From positions 682,001 to 746,000 of the forward strand of contig NZ_JBDPLH010000001.1 of the NCBI RefSeq assembly GCF_040187885.1: DNA of 64,000 nucleotides, in the 5' to 3' direction. The first letter of the stretch is position 1. Each line of letters begins with the position of its first letter. Below are positions 8,732 through 17,012 of this stretch, one piece after another. The notes under the pieces were generated by a model. It did no database searches and was not told where the DNA came from. It saw only the letters and a program-made list of their open reading frames with translations. Origin of the DNA: Roseateles_E cavernae (GTDB taxonomy: Bacteria; Pseudomonadota; Gammaproteobacteria; Burkholderiales; Burkholderiaceae_C). Made by a program: the position numbers and the translations under genes.

Positions 8732-8749
8732 CCTGTTTCACAATACAGG
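8732..8749. promoter_or_regulatory. Dyad CCTGT-N8-ACAGG, candidate second operator
   Basis: A second perfect five-base inverted repeat directly abuts the first and ends one base before the IclR start codon. Occupancy would block IclR translation initiation or transcription, consistent with autorepression. Function is inferred. Confidence 0.4.
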
Positions 8750-8750
8750 A

Positions 8751-9545
8751 ATGACCCTCGCTCTGGAACGCGGACTTGCGCTGCTGGAACACCTGATCCA
8801 GCACCCTCAGGGTCTGCCTCTGACCCTGATCGCCGCCGAGCTGGACATGCCGCTCAGCGTCTGCCACCGTCTGCTGGCGGACCTGCAGCGCTACGGCTAT
8901 GTGCGCCAGGCCCACAAGCAGGGCGACTATGTGCTGACGACCAAGGTGGTGTCGATGGGCCTGGGCTTCCTCAGCAGCGCGGGCATCGTCGACATCGCCG
9001 AACCGCTGCTGGAGCGGCTGGCGCAGGCCTCGGGCGAGCTGGTGCGGCTGTCCATCGTCGACGACGACCGCCTGACCTGGGTCGCCAAGTCACAGGGCAT
9101 GCGGCAGGCGGGCCTGCGCTATGACCCGGACATGGGCATGGACGCGCGGCTGTCCTGCACGGCCTCGGGCCACGCCTGGCTGATGACACTGAGCGATGAA
9201 CGTGCGTTCGAACTGGTCGCGCGCCAGGGCTTCGGCCAGCCCAGCGACTATGGCCCCAAGGCACCCACCACCATCAAGGCCCTGGTCGGGTTTCTGCACG
9301 CGGCGCGCGTGCGCGGCTACGCGCTGATCGACGAGGTGTTCGCGCCGGGCATGGCGGCGATCGCGGCCCCGGTGTTCTGTCGCCAGCAGGCGATCGGCGT
9401 CATCAGCATCGCCGGCCCCCGTACCCGCCTGAGCAGCGCGCGGGCCCGCGATCTGGTGCCCGCCCTGCTCGCTGCCACCGCCGAGCTCGGACCGATCAGC
9501 AACGCCTCCAGCCTGTTCGGCCGGCCACCGCTGGGCAAGGGCTGA
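8751..9545 (+). CDS. IclR-family transcriptional regulator
   Basis: The 264-residue protein has the IclR layout: an N-terminal winged helix (about residues 1-65, with LTLIAAELDMPLSVCHRLLADL as helix-turn-helix) and a C-terminal effector domain with LSCTASGHAWLMTLSD and the GxALIDEVFAPGMAAIAAPVF segment. Members often sense aromatic or shikimate-type acids (PcaR, PobR, QuiR types). I start it at ATG 8751 because upstream codons run through the operator dyads. It is transcribed divergently from the aroQ-dctPQM-aroE operon, which is its likely target. Confidence 0.9.
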   Translation: MTLALERGLALLEHLIQHPQGLPLTLIAAELDMPLSVCHRLLADLQRYGYVRQAHKQGDYVLTTKVVSMGLGFLSSAGIVDIAEPLLERLAQASGELVRLSIVDDDRLTWVAKSQGMRQAGLRYDPDMGMDARLSCTASGHAWLMTLSDERAFELVARQGFGQPSDYGPKAPTTIKALVGFLHAARVRGYALIDEVFAPGMAAIAAPVFCRQQAIGVISIAGPRTRLSSARARDLVPALLAATAELGPISNASSLFGRPPLGKG

Positions 9546-9571
9546 GCGGGGTTGTCCCTGCGCAAAGCCCG

Positions 9572-10291
9572 TTAAGCGCCCGCCCCGGGCCGGTGGACTC
9601 TCGGCCCCAGCTCGCGCAGCGCATCGGCGCCTATCCAACGCGCGCTCTTCTCGGGCCGCTCGCGCAGACGCTCGGCGCAGTCAATGGCATGGGGCAGCAA
9701 AACATCCGAGCGTTTGCCGATCTGGCGCAGCGCCCAGTTGACGGCCTTCTTGACGAAGTTGCGCTCATCGTCGGCCGCCGCCTCGATCAGCGGCAGCAGC
9801 GCGATGAAGTCGGCATCGGGCCGCTTCTTGTCATGCACCGCCATCACGGCCAGCAGCGCATAGCCGGCGCGCCGCACGAACTCTTCGCGGCGGGCGGCCC
9901 AGACGGGGATGCGCGCCCAGGCCAGCGGCGATTTGCGCAAGGCATTGTTGCAAGCCTGGTCGCAGACATCCCAGGCCGCCATGCCCTGGGTCCAGTGGTC
10001 CATCTGCGCCAGCGTCAGCTTTGCCGGCTCGGCGATCAGGCCGGCGACGATCTGTGCGTCGGGGATGGCCGTGTCCCACAGCGCCAGCGCCAGTTCGTGG
10101 TCGCGGCCCAGCTGCCGGGCCACGTCGCGCATCTGCGGCACCGACAGGCCCAGCCGCCCCTCGCCCCCGATCGCAAAGCGCGCCAGCGCCTGCAGCGCCT
10201 CGGGCCGGGCTTCGGCCCGGATCAGCTGCAAGGCCTCGGCCAGCCTCTCGGACATACCTTCGGCAAGACCTGGCACCGTGGAGATGTTCAT
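9572..10291 (-). CDS. DNA alkylation repair protein (AlkD-like)
   Basis: The 239-residue helical-repeat protein resembles the AlkD/AlkC HEAT-like glycosylase family, which removes alkylated bases such as 3-methyladenine without base flipping. The block ALWDTAIPDAQIVAGLIAEP then MDHWTQGMAAWDVCDQACNN is characteristic, as is the later KKAVNWALRQIGKR. The start ATG at 10291 gives the usual N-terminus; ATG at 10303 is possible. It is convergent with the IclR gene and divergent from the DUF1697 gene. Confidence 0.85.
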   Translation of the reverse strand: MNISTVPGLAEGMSERLAEALQLIRAEARPEALQALARFAIGGEGRLGLSVPQMRDVARQLGRDHELALALWDTAIPDAQIVAGLIAEPAKLTLAQMDHWTQGMAAWDVCDQACNNALRKSPLAWARIPVWAARREEFVRRAGYALLAVMAVHDKKRPDADFIALLPLIEAAADDERNFVKKAVNWALRQIGKRSDVLLPHAIDCAERLRERPEKSARWIGADALRELGPRVHRPGAGA

Positions 10292-10342
10292 GGCCGTTAG
10301 CATAAGCGCAGCACAGGACAGCAGGCCGAGTCGCCACCGCCG

Positions 10343-10897
10343 ATGAAATACGTCGTCTTCTTCCGCAATCTCAATCTGGGCCGCCGGAACTGCCCGGACA
10401 AGGCCTTGCTGGAACAGGTTTTCGAGGCGGCCGGTGCGCTGCGGCCGGCCTCCTTCCAGGTCAACGGCACCCTGGTGTTCGAGGCCCGCAGCGATGCGGC
10501 GGCGCGGCGCGTGCTGGCGGCGGCCTCGGCCCATCTGAACACGGCCTGCGGGCTGCGCGAGCCGGGCTTTCTGCGCCGGCTCGCGGCGGTGGCCGAGCTG
10601 GTCGACAGCCAGCCCTTCGCGAGCCAGCGGCTCGACGATGTCTACGACTGCTGCATCAGCTTTCTGTCCGCCGAGGCCGGCGAGCTGCCGGCGCTGCCGC
10701 TGTGCTCGGCGCGCGGCGACGCCGAGGTGTTCGCCTATCACGCCGCCAGCCACACGGCGCTGGGCCTGAGCCGCCAGCTCGGCGCCAGCCCCGGCAGCAG
10801 CAATGCGCTGCTGGAGAAGACCCTGGGCACGCCAACGACGATGCGCAACTGGGGCACGCTGAGCCGGCTGGTGGCCAAGCACTTCAGCCGACGCTGA
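10343..10897 (+). CDS. DUF1697 family protein
   Basis: This 184-residue protein begins YVVFFRNLNLGRRNCPDKA, close to the DUF1697 opening (usually aLLRGINVGG...), and ends with LEKTLGTPTTMRNWGTLSRL, the family's conserved C-terminal block (lek.lg...TtRNw.Tv.kL). DUF1697 proteins are small ferredoxin-like proteins of unknown function. It is divergent from the DNA repair gene (51 bases) and convergent with the HD/LuxR regulator. Confidence 0.85.
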   Translation: MKYVVFFRNLNLGRRNCPDKALLEQVFEAAGALRPASFQVNGTLVFEARSDAAARRVLAAASAHLNTACGLREPGFLRRLAAVAELVDSQPFASQRLDDVYDCCISFLSAEAGELPALPLCSARGDAEVFAYHAASHTALGLSRQLGASPGSSNALLEKTLGTPTTMRNWGTLSRLVAKHFSRR

Positions 10898-10950
10898 GCA
10901 GGCTTAGCGCCGGCGACGGACGGCTCGCCAGCGCAGATCCTGGCTCCCGG

Positions 10951-12396
10951 CTACAGCAGCCCCATCGTCAGCGCCTTCAGCGTGGCGGCGGCGCGGGTCG
11001 TGCAGTCGAGCTTGCGGAAGATGTTCTCCAGGTGCGCGCGCACCGTGCTCGGGCTGATGCCCAGCGCACGCGCCGCCTCCTTATTGCTCTCGCCATGGCT
11101 GATGCGGCGCAGCACCTCGATCTCGCGGGCGCTCAGCGGCCCGGCCGGATCGGCGGGCGCCGGCGATGGCGCCGGCGCGCCGGTCAGCGCGGCCACCACA
11201 CGCGCATCGAAGCGGCCCCGCTGCGCCTCGTCGCGCAGGCGCTGGCTGGCCTCGGCCGCGTCCAGGCCCGGTTGGCCGGGCCGCTTGGTCTGCCACAGCA
11301 GCCATTGCGCGGCTGCGGCCAGCACGCGGCCCTCGATGCCGATCGCGTCGCCCGACGCGCCACGGAAGAAGCCCGAACCGTCCAGGCGCTCGTCGGCCTG
11401 GGAGGCGATGTCGGCCTCCTCGCTCAGGCTGCCGATGCGGCGCGCGGCACGCGCCGTCCAGTAGGGCACCAGGCGCAGCCGCTCCAGCGCCGCCTCGCTG
11501 TGCGGGCCGGGCCGGTTCCAGATCTCGTTGGGCACCGCGGCGCGGCCCATGCCGTGGATCAGTGCGGCGCGGTAAATGCGCTGCGCCTGCGCCTCGCTCA
11601 AGTCAAGCCGCAGCGCGGCGGCGCGCGCCGCCTCGGCCACGCGGCGCGAGTAGCCGGTCAGCCAGGGCAGCTTCAGGTCGATCACATCGGCGATCAGCTC
11701 CAGCGGCGCGGTCGGCAGCGGCAGCTGCGCCGGCGCATCGATGCAGGCCGGCTCGCTCTCCAGCGTGTGCAGCCAGTCGGCCGCATGCTGGCGCAGCACC
11801 GGCAGCCACGCGGCGGGGTAGTGGCGGCCGGCGCGCGCGGCCAGGCCGGCCAGCGCGTGTTCCAGGTCATGGACGCGGCTCTGGATCTCCAGGTCGCTGG
11901 CGACCTGGGCCAGCAGCACCTCGACCGGCACCTCGGCGCCGGCGAGCGCGTTCGGCTGACCGCTGCCGTCCAGCTTCTCGAAGATGCGGCGCAGCGCGCG
12001 CTCGATCTGCGGCGGCAGGCCCAGGGTGCGCGCGACATCGCCCGAGACCTCGCAATGGATCTGCGCCGCCGGGATCAGCCGGCCGGACAGATGGGCCGGC
12101 AGGCCGACCGCCAGCATCGCCTGCCGCCCGCCGACATCGTCGCCGATCACCTCGGCGACCTCGGAGGCGTTGGCGGTGCAGCCGGACCAGCGCAGCAGCG
12201 CGACGTAGGCCGCGTTGGCCTGCAGCGAGGCATCCAGGCCCAGCGCCGCCGCCAGCTGCACGGCCAGCCAGGCGCTGCGGGCGGATTGGTCGATCGGCTG
12301 GCCCATGCTCAGATCGCCGACAAAGGCAAGCGCCCTGACGGCATCGAAGACCTGGACCTGGGCGTTCGCGAGGACGGGGGCGCTGACGACAGACAT
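10951..12396 (-). CDS. Degenerate HD-GYP / LuxR regulator
   Basis: The 481-residue protein ends in a LuxR helix-turn-helix (PLSAREIEVLRRISHGESNK then STVRAHLENIFRKL). In front lie two HD-GYP-like half modules: EKLDGSGQPNALAGAEVPVE around residue 145-165, and ALIHGMGRAAVPNEIWNRPG plus ERLDGSGFFRGASGDAIG around residues 280-360. The metal ligands are lost: HD is HG, the HHE of the HHERLDGSGYP block is QADE, and the late Asp is absent. It is thus probably a non-catalytic sensor that controls transcription, perhaps binding a nucleotide. Start at 12396 follows the conserved MSVV N-terminus; an ATG at 12429 is an alternative. Confidence 0.8.
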   Translation of the reverse strand: MSVVSAPVLANAQVQVFDAVRALAFVGDLSMGQPIDQSARSAWLAVQLAAALGLDASLQANAAYVALLRWSGCTANASEVAEVIGDDVGGRQAMLAVGLPAHLSGRLIPAAQIHCEVSGDVARTLGLPPQIERALRRIFEKLDGSGQPNALAGAEVPVEVLLAQVASDLEIQSRVHDLEHALAGLAARAGRHYPAAWLPVLRQHAADWLHTLESEPACIDAPAQLPLPTAPLELIADVIDLKLPWLTGYSRRVAEAARAAALRLDLSEAQAQRIYRAALIHGMGRAAVPNEIWNRPGPHSEAALERLRLVPYWTARAARRIGSLSEEADIASQADERLDGSGFFRGASGDAIGIEGRVLAAAAQWLLWQTKRPGQPGLDAAEASQRLRDEAQRGRFDARVVAALTGAPAPSPAPADPAGPLSAREIEVLRRISHGESNKEAARALGISPSTVRAHLENIFRKLDCTTRAAATLKALTMGLL

Positions 12397-12414
12397 GGTG
12401 TGCGTTGAACGGAA

Positions 12415-12445
12415 GCGGGCGCGCCGCATCGCACGGCGCGCCCGC
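12415..12445 (-). terminator. Strong GC hairpin between two minus-strand genes
   Basis: A perfect 12-base-pair inverted repeat (GCGGGCGCGCCG / CGGCGCGCCCGC) with a seven-base loop follows the hydrolase gene and sits 19 bases before the HD/LuxR start. No T-run follows, so it could be a weak terminator, an mRNA stabiliser or a block to translation of the downstream gene. Confidence 0.4.
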
Positions 12446-12462
12446 CCATCATGCCCTGTTGC

Positions 12463-13233
12463 TTACTTGACGCTCTGCACCGCGTCCAGTATCACCGCAG
12501 CCACCTGGGCCGGCTGCGACTGCTGCGGCACATGGCTGGCCTTGACGGTGCTCAGCTTGGCCTTGATGGCCTGGGCCGTGGCGCGCTGCAGCTCCGGCGC
12601 GATCATGCGGTCGGCCTCGGCCAGCAGATACCAGGAGGGCTTGTGCTTCCAGGCGGCCACCGAGACCTTGTCGCCGAAGGCGGCGCCCAGGATCGGGCCC
12701 TGCGTGGCCGCCATCACCGCGGTGGTGGCGGCCGGCAGGTCCTGCGCGAAGTGCTGGCTCATGCCTTCGGGCGTCAGGTACAGCCAGCCCGCCGGATCGG
12801 GCGCGAAGTGGGCCAGGCCCGAGGGGGTCGGGTAGTTCTTGCCGAGCTCGCCGACGGCCTGGCCGACATCCGGCGCGAAGGCCGCGATATAGACCAGCGC
12901 GGCCACCTTCGAGTTGACGCCGGCCTCGGTGATGACCGCGCCGCCCCAGGAGTGGCCAACCAGAACCACCTTGCCGGGCTGCGCGTCGATCGCGCGCTTG
13001 GCAGCGGCCGCATCGTCGGCCAGCGAGCTGAGCGGGTTCTGCACAGCGGTCACGCGCACGCCTTGGGCCTGCAGCAGCGGGATCACCTTGGCCCAGTCGG
13101 AGCCGTCGGCAAAGGCACCGTGCACGATGACGACGCTGGGTTTCGCGGCATCAATCGGCGTGGCGGCAGCGGCGGAGCCGGCCATGATGGACGCGGCGAG
13201 GCCGAGGGTGGCGAGCTTGAGGAAAGAGTTCAT
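12463..13233 (-). CDS. Secreted alpha/beta hydrolase
   Basis: The 256-residue protein has a signal peptide (MNSFLKLATLGLAASIMAGS then AAAATP) and an alpha/beta hydrolase fold. VVIVHGAFADGSDW provides the oxyanion loop, and VGHSWGGAVI the nucleophile elbow with Ser in GHSWG. The catalytic Asp and His are likely in LLAEADRMI and KASHVPQQSQP. Family members resemble AB-hydrolase_6/EstC-like esterases; substrate unknown. Gene order suggests co-transcription with or termination before the downstream HD/LuxR gene. Confidence 0.85.
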   Translation of the reverse strand: MNSFLKLATLGLAASIMAGSAAAATPIDAAKPSVVIVHGAFADGSDWAKVIPLLQAQGVRVTAVQNPLSSLADDAAAAKRAIDAQPGKVVLVGHSWGGAVITEAGVNSKVAALVYIAAFAPDVGQAVGELGKNYPTPSGLAHFAPDPAGWLYLTPEGMSQHFAQDLPAATTAVMAATQGPILGAAFGDKVSVAAWKHKPSWYLLAEADRMIAPELQRATAQAIKAKLSTVKASHVPQQSQPAQVAAVILDAVQSVK

Positions 13234-13923
13234 GATGGAGAAAAGACAGCTTGGTTGGGGGAGGCCTCACTGTCTCCTGATGGCGCCAGGCGCGCCATTG
13301 GACGAATGTCCAGTCGGCCGCGCGATGCTGCTGACCCCGGCAGCAATTGCTGCGGGCGTGCTGGCTGCTCGCGGCCAAAGCCAGTCGCTCAAATCCGTCC
13401 GCAATGGGAAGGCGGGCTGAAGACCATATCGGCCGTCCGGCAAGAGCATCGACGGAAACCTCGGAAGCGAGTAGGCTGCGGCTTCCATGGCAACCAGATA
13501 AGGAGGTGATATGCAAGCAACTTCTAGGTCCGGGGCAGCCTCCAGCCCTTGAAAGAGGGCCGGAACGGATTCCTACTTCATGTAGCCCGGCGTCTGTAGC
13601 CGGACCCGCGGGCGCTCCCCTGTGAAGGGCAGCGCCCGCGTCATTTGTGGGAGCGCCGACTCGACGTGAAAGGCGGCAGCCAGCGAGCACCCAATGGACC
13701 CAATCTGCCGAATGACAAGCGGCAGCTTCCTTCATGCCTCGACCTGCTGACGCTGTCGGCGACCAAGAGTCCTTCAGTACCGGCTCCGTTCCGGCATCTC
13801 ATCTTGGTTATGCTCGCGGTGCCGTAGCCAGGAGGTGGGCACCAGAAAACTGGTCACATCGCGGAATATGCAGCTTTGCAGACGGTCAGGCTATCGAAGC
13901 CGAAGATCAACCGGGAATTTCTG
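13234..13923. other. 690-base gene-free stretch
   Basis: I see no credible protein gene between the hydrolase and the GFA protein. Short open frames on both strands lack family motifs and normal codon bias. The stretch is less GC-rich in its left and right parts than neighbouring genes, and holds a strong Shine-Dalgarno with a mini-ORF and several nested inverted repeats, listed separately. Confidence 0.5.
13500..13657 (+). other. Candidate structured leader RNA with alternative hairpins
   Basis: AAGGAGGTGAT at 13500-13510 is an almost ideal anti-16S match and is followed by ATG at 13511 and a 13-codon frame (MQATSRSGAASSP) ending at 13552. Downstream, GGTCCGG (13527-13533) can pair with CCGGACC (13600-13606), enclosing the hairpin GCCCT/AGGGC. 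CCGGC (13587-13591) competes by pairing with GCCGG (13599-13603). Next, GCGGGCGCT (13608-13616) pairs with AGCGCCCGC (13631-13639), or alternatively GGCGCTCCC (13611-13619) with GGGAGCGCC (13649-13657). The overlapping nine-base stems exclude each other. No known riboswitch class is recognised. Confidence 0.35.
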
Positions 13924-14289
13924 ATGACGCATCAAGGCGCATGCCACTGCGGCGCGGTCCGCCTCACGCTCCCCTCGACGCCCGAGGTCGCCACGGATTG
14001 CAACTGCTCGCTGTGCCGCAGGATCGGCGGGCCCTGGGTGTACTTCGAGTTCGGAACTGTGACGATCGAAGGTCATCCCGACTCGACCGAAGCCTACGTC
14101 CAGGGCGACAAGACCCTGCGCACGATCCGATGCCGGCATTGCGGCTGCGTCACGCACTGGGAGCCGATCGCGATGGAGGCTGGCGCGAGGCATGGCGTTC
14201 ATCTTGGAAACTTCGACCCAAAGTTGATCGCATCCGTGCAGGTTCGCAAATTCGACGGCGCGGACACTTGGAAGTTCTTGGACGAATGA
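13924..14289 (+). CDS. GFA-family (CENP-V/GFA domain) zinc protein
   Basis: The 121-residue protein has the GFA domain: GACHCGAVRL at residues 5-14, CNCSLCRRIGG about residues 34-44 and RCRHCGCVTHWEP about residues 76-88 supply the cysteines for two zinc sites. The family is named for glutathione-dependent formaldehyde-activating enzyme, but most members have no proven activity. ATG at 13924 is preceded by GGGAA; upstream codons lack the conserved start. It stands alone on the plus strand. Confidence 0.85.
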   Translation: MTHQGACHCGAVRLTLPSTPEVATDCNCSLCRRIGGPWVYFEFGTVTIEGHPDSTEAYVQGDKTLRTIRCRHCGCVTHWEPIAMEAGARHGVHLGNFDPKLIASVQVRKFDGADTWKFLDE

Positions 14290-14337
14290 ACAAGCATTTG
14301 GCCCCGTGGCGCAGAGTTGGACGATAGTTTGCAAGCC

Positions 14338-14545
14338 TCATGTAGGCCGTCTTGAAGGGCAGTAACGGGTCGCATCCAGCGCGGCGGGTGGGCCAGCACG
14401 GAGCGCGCGCGTCAGCGCATCGGCATCAGCAGGCGCCCCATCCGGCAGCGCGATGGCAAAGGCATCGGCGAGACGCGGCGAGGGGTGTTGGGCATGGCAG
14501 GTGGGGGGCAGGTCTTGCGCGGTGGGCCATCCCAGCGGACGCCGC
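14338..14545 (-). other. Possible decayed coding remnant
   Basis: The 290-base gap between the GFA gene and the CPBP gene has a minus-strand frame of about 65 codons without ATG/GTG start, containing a coding-like segment (SPRLADAFAIALPDGAPADA) and ending at TGA 14338. It may be a remnant of a lost gene. No homology is recognised. Confidence 0.2.
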
Positions 14546-14580
14546 TACGGTTAGGCTGAGTGCGTGTCTACGATCCCGTC

Positions 14581-15330
14581 ATGGTGCCCACCTTGCAGAC
14601 CAGCAACGACAGCAGCGACGACTTCCCCTTCTACAACGGCCAGCCCGTCGCGCTGAGCCCGCTCGCCTGGGGCCTGCTGATGCTGGCCGTGGTGGCCGGC
14701 TTCGCGGCCTTGTACCTGCCGCTGCCGGCCGGTCCGGCCCGCCTGATCCCGGCCCTGCTGTTCCCGCTGATCCCGCTGCTGGCTCTGCGCGCGCTGGCCG
14801 GGCCGCACTGGCGCGCCCTGTTCCGGCGGCTCGGTCCGCGCGAGCTGGCGCTGGCCCTGGGCATCGCGCTGCTGAACATCGCGGTGACCGTGGCGATAGG
14901 CTGGGTCGTCTCCCGCTGGATAGGCACCCACGCCAACCCAGCGGTCGAGGCGCTGGGCCGGGAGTCGGGCGGCGCGCGTGCGCTGTTCTTCCTGCAGTCG
15001 ATCCCGCAACTGCTCGGCGAGGAGCTGCTGACCCTGCTGCCGCTGCTGGCCTTGCTGAGCTGGTTCAGCGGCCACCTGGGCCTGCCGCGCCGGCGTGCGC
15101 TGCTGCTGGCCTGGCTGCTGTCGGCCCTGCCCTTCGCGCTGGCCCATCTGCCGACCTACCAGTGGAACCTGGCGCAATGCCTGCTGGTGATAGGCTCGGC
15201 CCGGCTGGTGCTGAGCCTGGCCTATCTGCTCAGCAAGAACATCCTGGTGTCGACCCTGGCCCATGTGCTGAACGACTGGATGCTGTTTGGCGGTGCCATC
15301 GTGCTGAGCGGTCTGGCCGTCCGGGGCTGA
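14581..15330 (+). CDS. CPBP-family intramembrane protease-like protein
   Basis: This 249-residue protein has about seven hydrophobic segments. The CPBP (Abi/Rce1-like) motifs appear in order: GEELLTLLPLLALL about residue 144-157 (motif EE), LSALPFALAHLPTYQ about residue 180-194 (FxxxH), and STLAHVLNDWMLF about residue 225-237 (HxxxN). These residues form the glutamate/histidine active site of Rce1-type proteases. Motif 1 lacks the usual Arg after EE. ATG at 14581 is chosen; GTG at 14560 is an upstream alternative. Substrate unknown; in bacteria some members handle peptides or act in immunity. Confidence 0.8.
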   Translation: MVPTLQTSNDSSDDFPFYNGQPVALSPLAWGLLMLAVVAGFAALYLPLPAGPARLIPALLFPLIPLLALRALAGPHWRALFRRLGPRELALALGIALLNIAVTVAIGWVVSRWIGTHANPAVEALGRESGGARALFFLQSIPQLLGEELLTLLPLLALLSWFSGHLGLPRRRALLLAWLLSALPFALAHLPTYQWNLAQCLLVIGSARLVLSLAYLLSKNILVSTLAHVLNDWMLFGGAIVLSGLAVRG

Positions 15331-15458
15331 GCGCCGCTTGTGCGCAGCGCGCATAAGCTCCTGCATTCCCCTCATGGGCAGGGCCTGGCTGTTGGGCAGA
15401 CAATATCCCTCCTGATCAACAAGCCCGGCCCGCCTCACAAGGGCGGCGCGCTCGCCCC

Positions 15459-17012
15459 ATGACACCACGCCTGACCGCCCTCGCCCTGGCACTCGCCCTG
15501 AGCAGCCCCACCGTCCTGCAGGCCGCCGCGCCCGCCGGCGTCAGCTGGCAGGCGGCCGCCGCCGATGCCGATATCGAGCGCGCCTTCGCGCAGGCCAAGG
15601 CCGAGAAGAAGCCGGTGCTGCTGTACTGGGGCGCCAAATGGTGCCCGCCCTGCAACCAGCTGAAGGCCACGCTGTTCAACCGCCAGGACTTCATCGAGCA
15701 GTCGCGCGCCTTCGTCGCCGTCAATATCGATGGCGACCTGCCCGGCGCGCAGAAGCTCGGCAGCCGCTTCAAGGTGCGCGGCTATCCGACCATGATTCTG
15801 TTCAGCCCCGAGGGCAGCGAGATCACCCGCCTGCCCGGCGAGGCCGATGCGCCCCAGGTCATGAAGGTGCTGCAGCTGGGCCTGGCCGGTGGCCGCCCGG
15901 TCAAGGCGGTGCTGGCCGATGCGAAGGCCGGCAAGAAGCTGGCCGCCAACGAGTGGCGGCTGTTGGGCTTCTATTCCTGGGAAACCGACGAGCAGCAGCT
16001 GGTGCCGGCCACTGAGCGGCCCGGGCTGTTGACCCAGCTGGCCGTGGCCAGCCAGGGCGTCGATGCCGAGACCACCACCCGGCTGTGGCTGAAGGCGCTG
16101 GCCGCCAGCAACGACGGCCAGGGCGTCAAGGCCGATGCCGCGCTGCGCGAGCGGGTGCGCGCGGTGCTGGCCGACGCCAGGCAGAGCCGCAGCCAGGCCG
16201 ATGTGCTGACCAACGAGGCCGCCGACATCGTCCGGGCCCTGCACAACGAGCCCGGCACCGAGCGCCAGGCCCTGGTGGCCGAGTTCGAGACCGCGCTCAA
16301 GCGCCTGGAGGCCGATGTCACGCTGTCGCGCGCCGACCGCCTGGGCGCGCTGCTGGCCCGGGTCGGCCTGGCCCGCATCGACCAGCCCAAGACCGAGCTG
16401 CACCCCAAGATCGCGCCGGCCCTGCAGCAGGAGGTCAAGACCCATGCGGCCCGCGCCGACCGCGAGATCAGCGACGGCTACGAGCGCCAGGCCGTGATCA
16501 CCTCGGCCGCCTATCTGCTGGGCCAGGCGGGGCTGTGGAAGGACAGCGACGAGCTGCTGAAGGCCAGCCTGGCCAAGAGCCATTCGCCCTACTACCTGAT
16601 GAGCCAGCTGGGCGGCAATGCCAAGAAGCAGGGCCGCAACGACGAGGCGCTGCGCTGGTACGAGGAGGCCTTCAACAAGAGCGAAGGCCCGGCCACCCGG
16701 CTGCAATGGGGCTCCAGCTACTTCAGCGCGCTGGTCGAGCTGGCGCCGCTGGACGCGGCCAAGATCGAGAAGACCGCCGCCCAGCTCTTCGCCGAGGCCG
16801 CCAAGGACAAGGGCGCCTTCTACGAACGCAGCGCCCGCTCGCTGCAGCGCGTCGGCACCCAGCTGGCCAGCTGGGGCGCCGAGGGCCAGCACCAGGCGGT
16901 GCTGAACCGGCTCAAGACCCAGCTGAACGGCATCTGCGCCAAGGTCGACAGTGCCGACCAGCAGCGCGCCACCTGCGAAGGGCTGATCAAGGCGCCGGTC
17001 AAGAAGACCTGA
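15459..17012 (+). CDS. Periplasmic thioredoxin-fold protein with long helical C-terminus
   Basis: The 517-residue protein has a signal peptide followed by a thioredoxin-like domain (about residues 30-145): KKPVLLYWGAKWCPPCNQLK contains the WCPPC redox motif and GYPTMILF the cis-proline loop. Residues 150-517 are helical and look like TPR-type repeats (GNAKKQGRNDEALRWYEEAF). Thus it is probably an exported thiol-disulfide protein bound to a partner through the helical part. Two cysteines near the C-terminus (GICAKVD, ATCEGL) may form a disulfide. The end overlaps the convergent Nudix gene by 14 bases. Confidence 0.8.
   Translation: MTPRLTALALALALSSPTVLQAAAPAGVSWQAAAADADIERAFAQAKAEKKPVLLYWGAKWCPPCNQLKATLFNRQDFIEQSRAFVAVNIDGDLPGAQKLGSRFKVRGYPTMILFSPEGSEITRLPGEADAPQVMKVLQLGLAGGRPVKAVLADAKAGKKLAANEWRLLGFYSWETDEQQLVPATERPGLLTQLAVASQGVDAETTTRLWLKALAASNDGQGVKADAALRERVRAVLADARQSRSQADVLTNEAADIVRALHNEPGTERQALVAEFETALKRLEADVTLSRADRLGALLARVGLARIDQPKTELHPKIAPALQQEVKTHAARADREISDGYERQAVITSAAYLLGQAGLWKDSDELLKASLAKSHSPYYLMSQLGGNAKKQGRNDEALRWYEEAFNKSEGPATRLQWGSSYFSALVELAPLDAAKIEKTAAQLFAEAAKDKGAFYERSARSLQRVGTQLASWGAEGQHQAVLNRLKTQLNGICAKVDSADQQRATCEGLIKAPVKKT

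Noticed and set aside
9572..10882. Longer version of the DNA repair gene reaching through the DUF1697 gene
   Set aside because: The extension is antisense to DUF1697 and has no conserved residues; family similarity begins near 10291.
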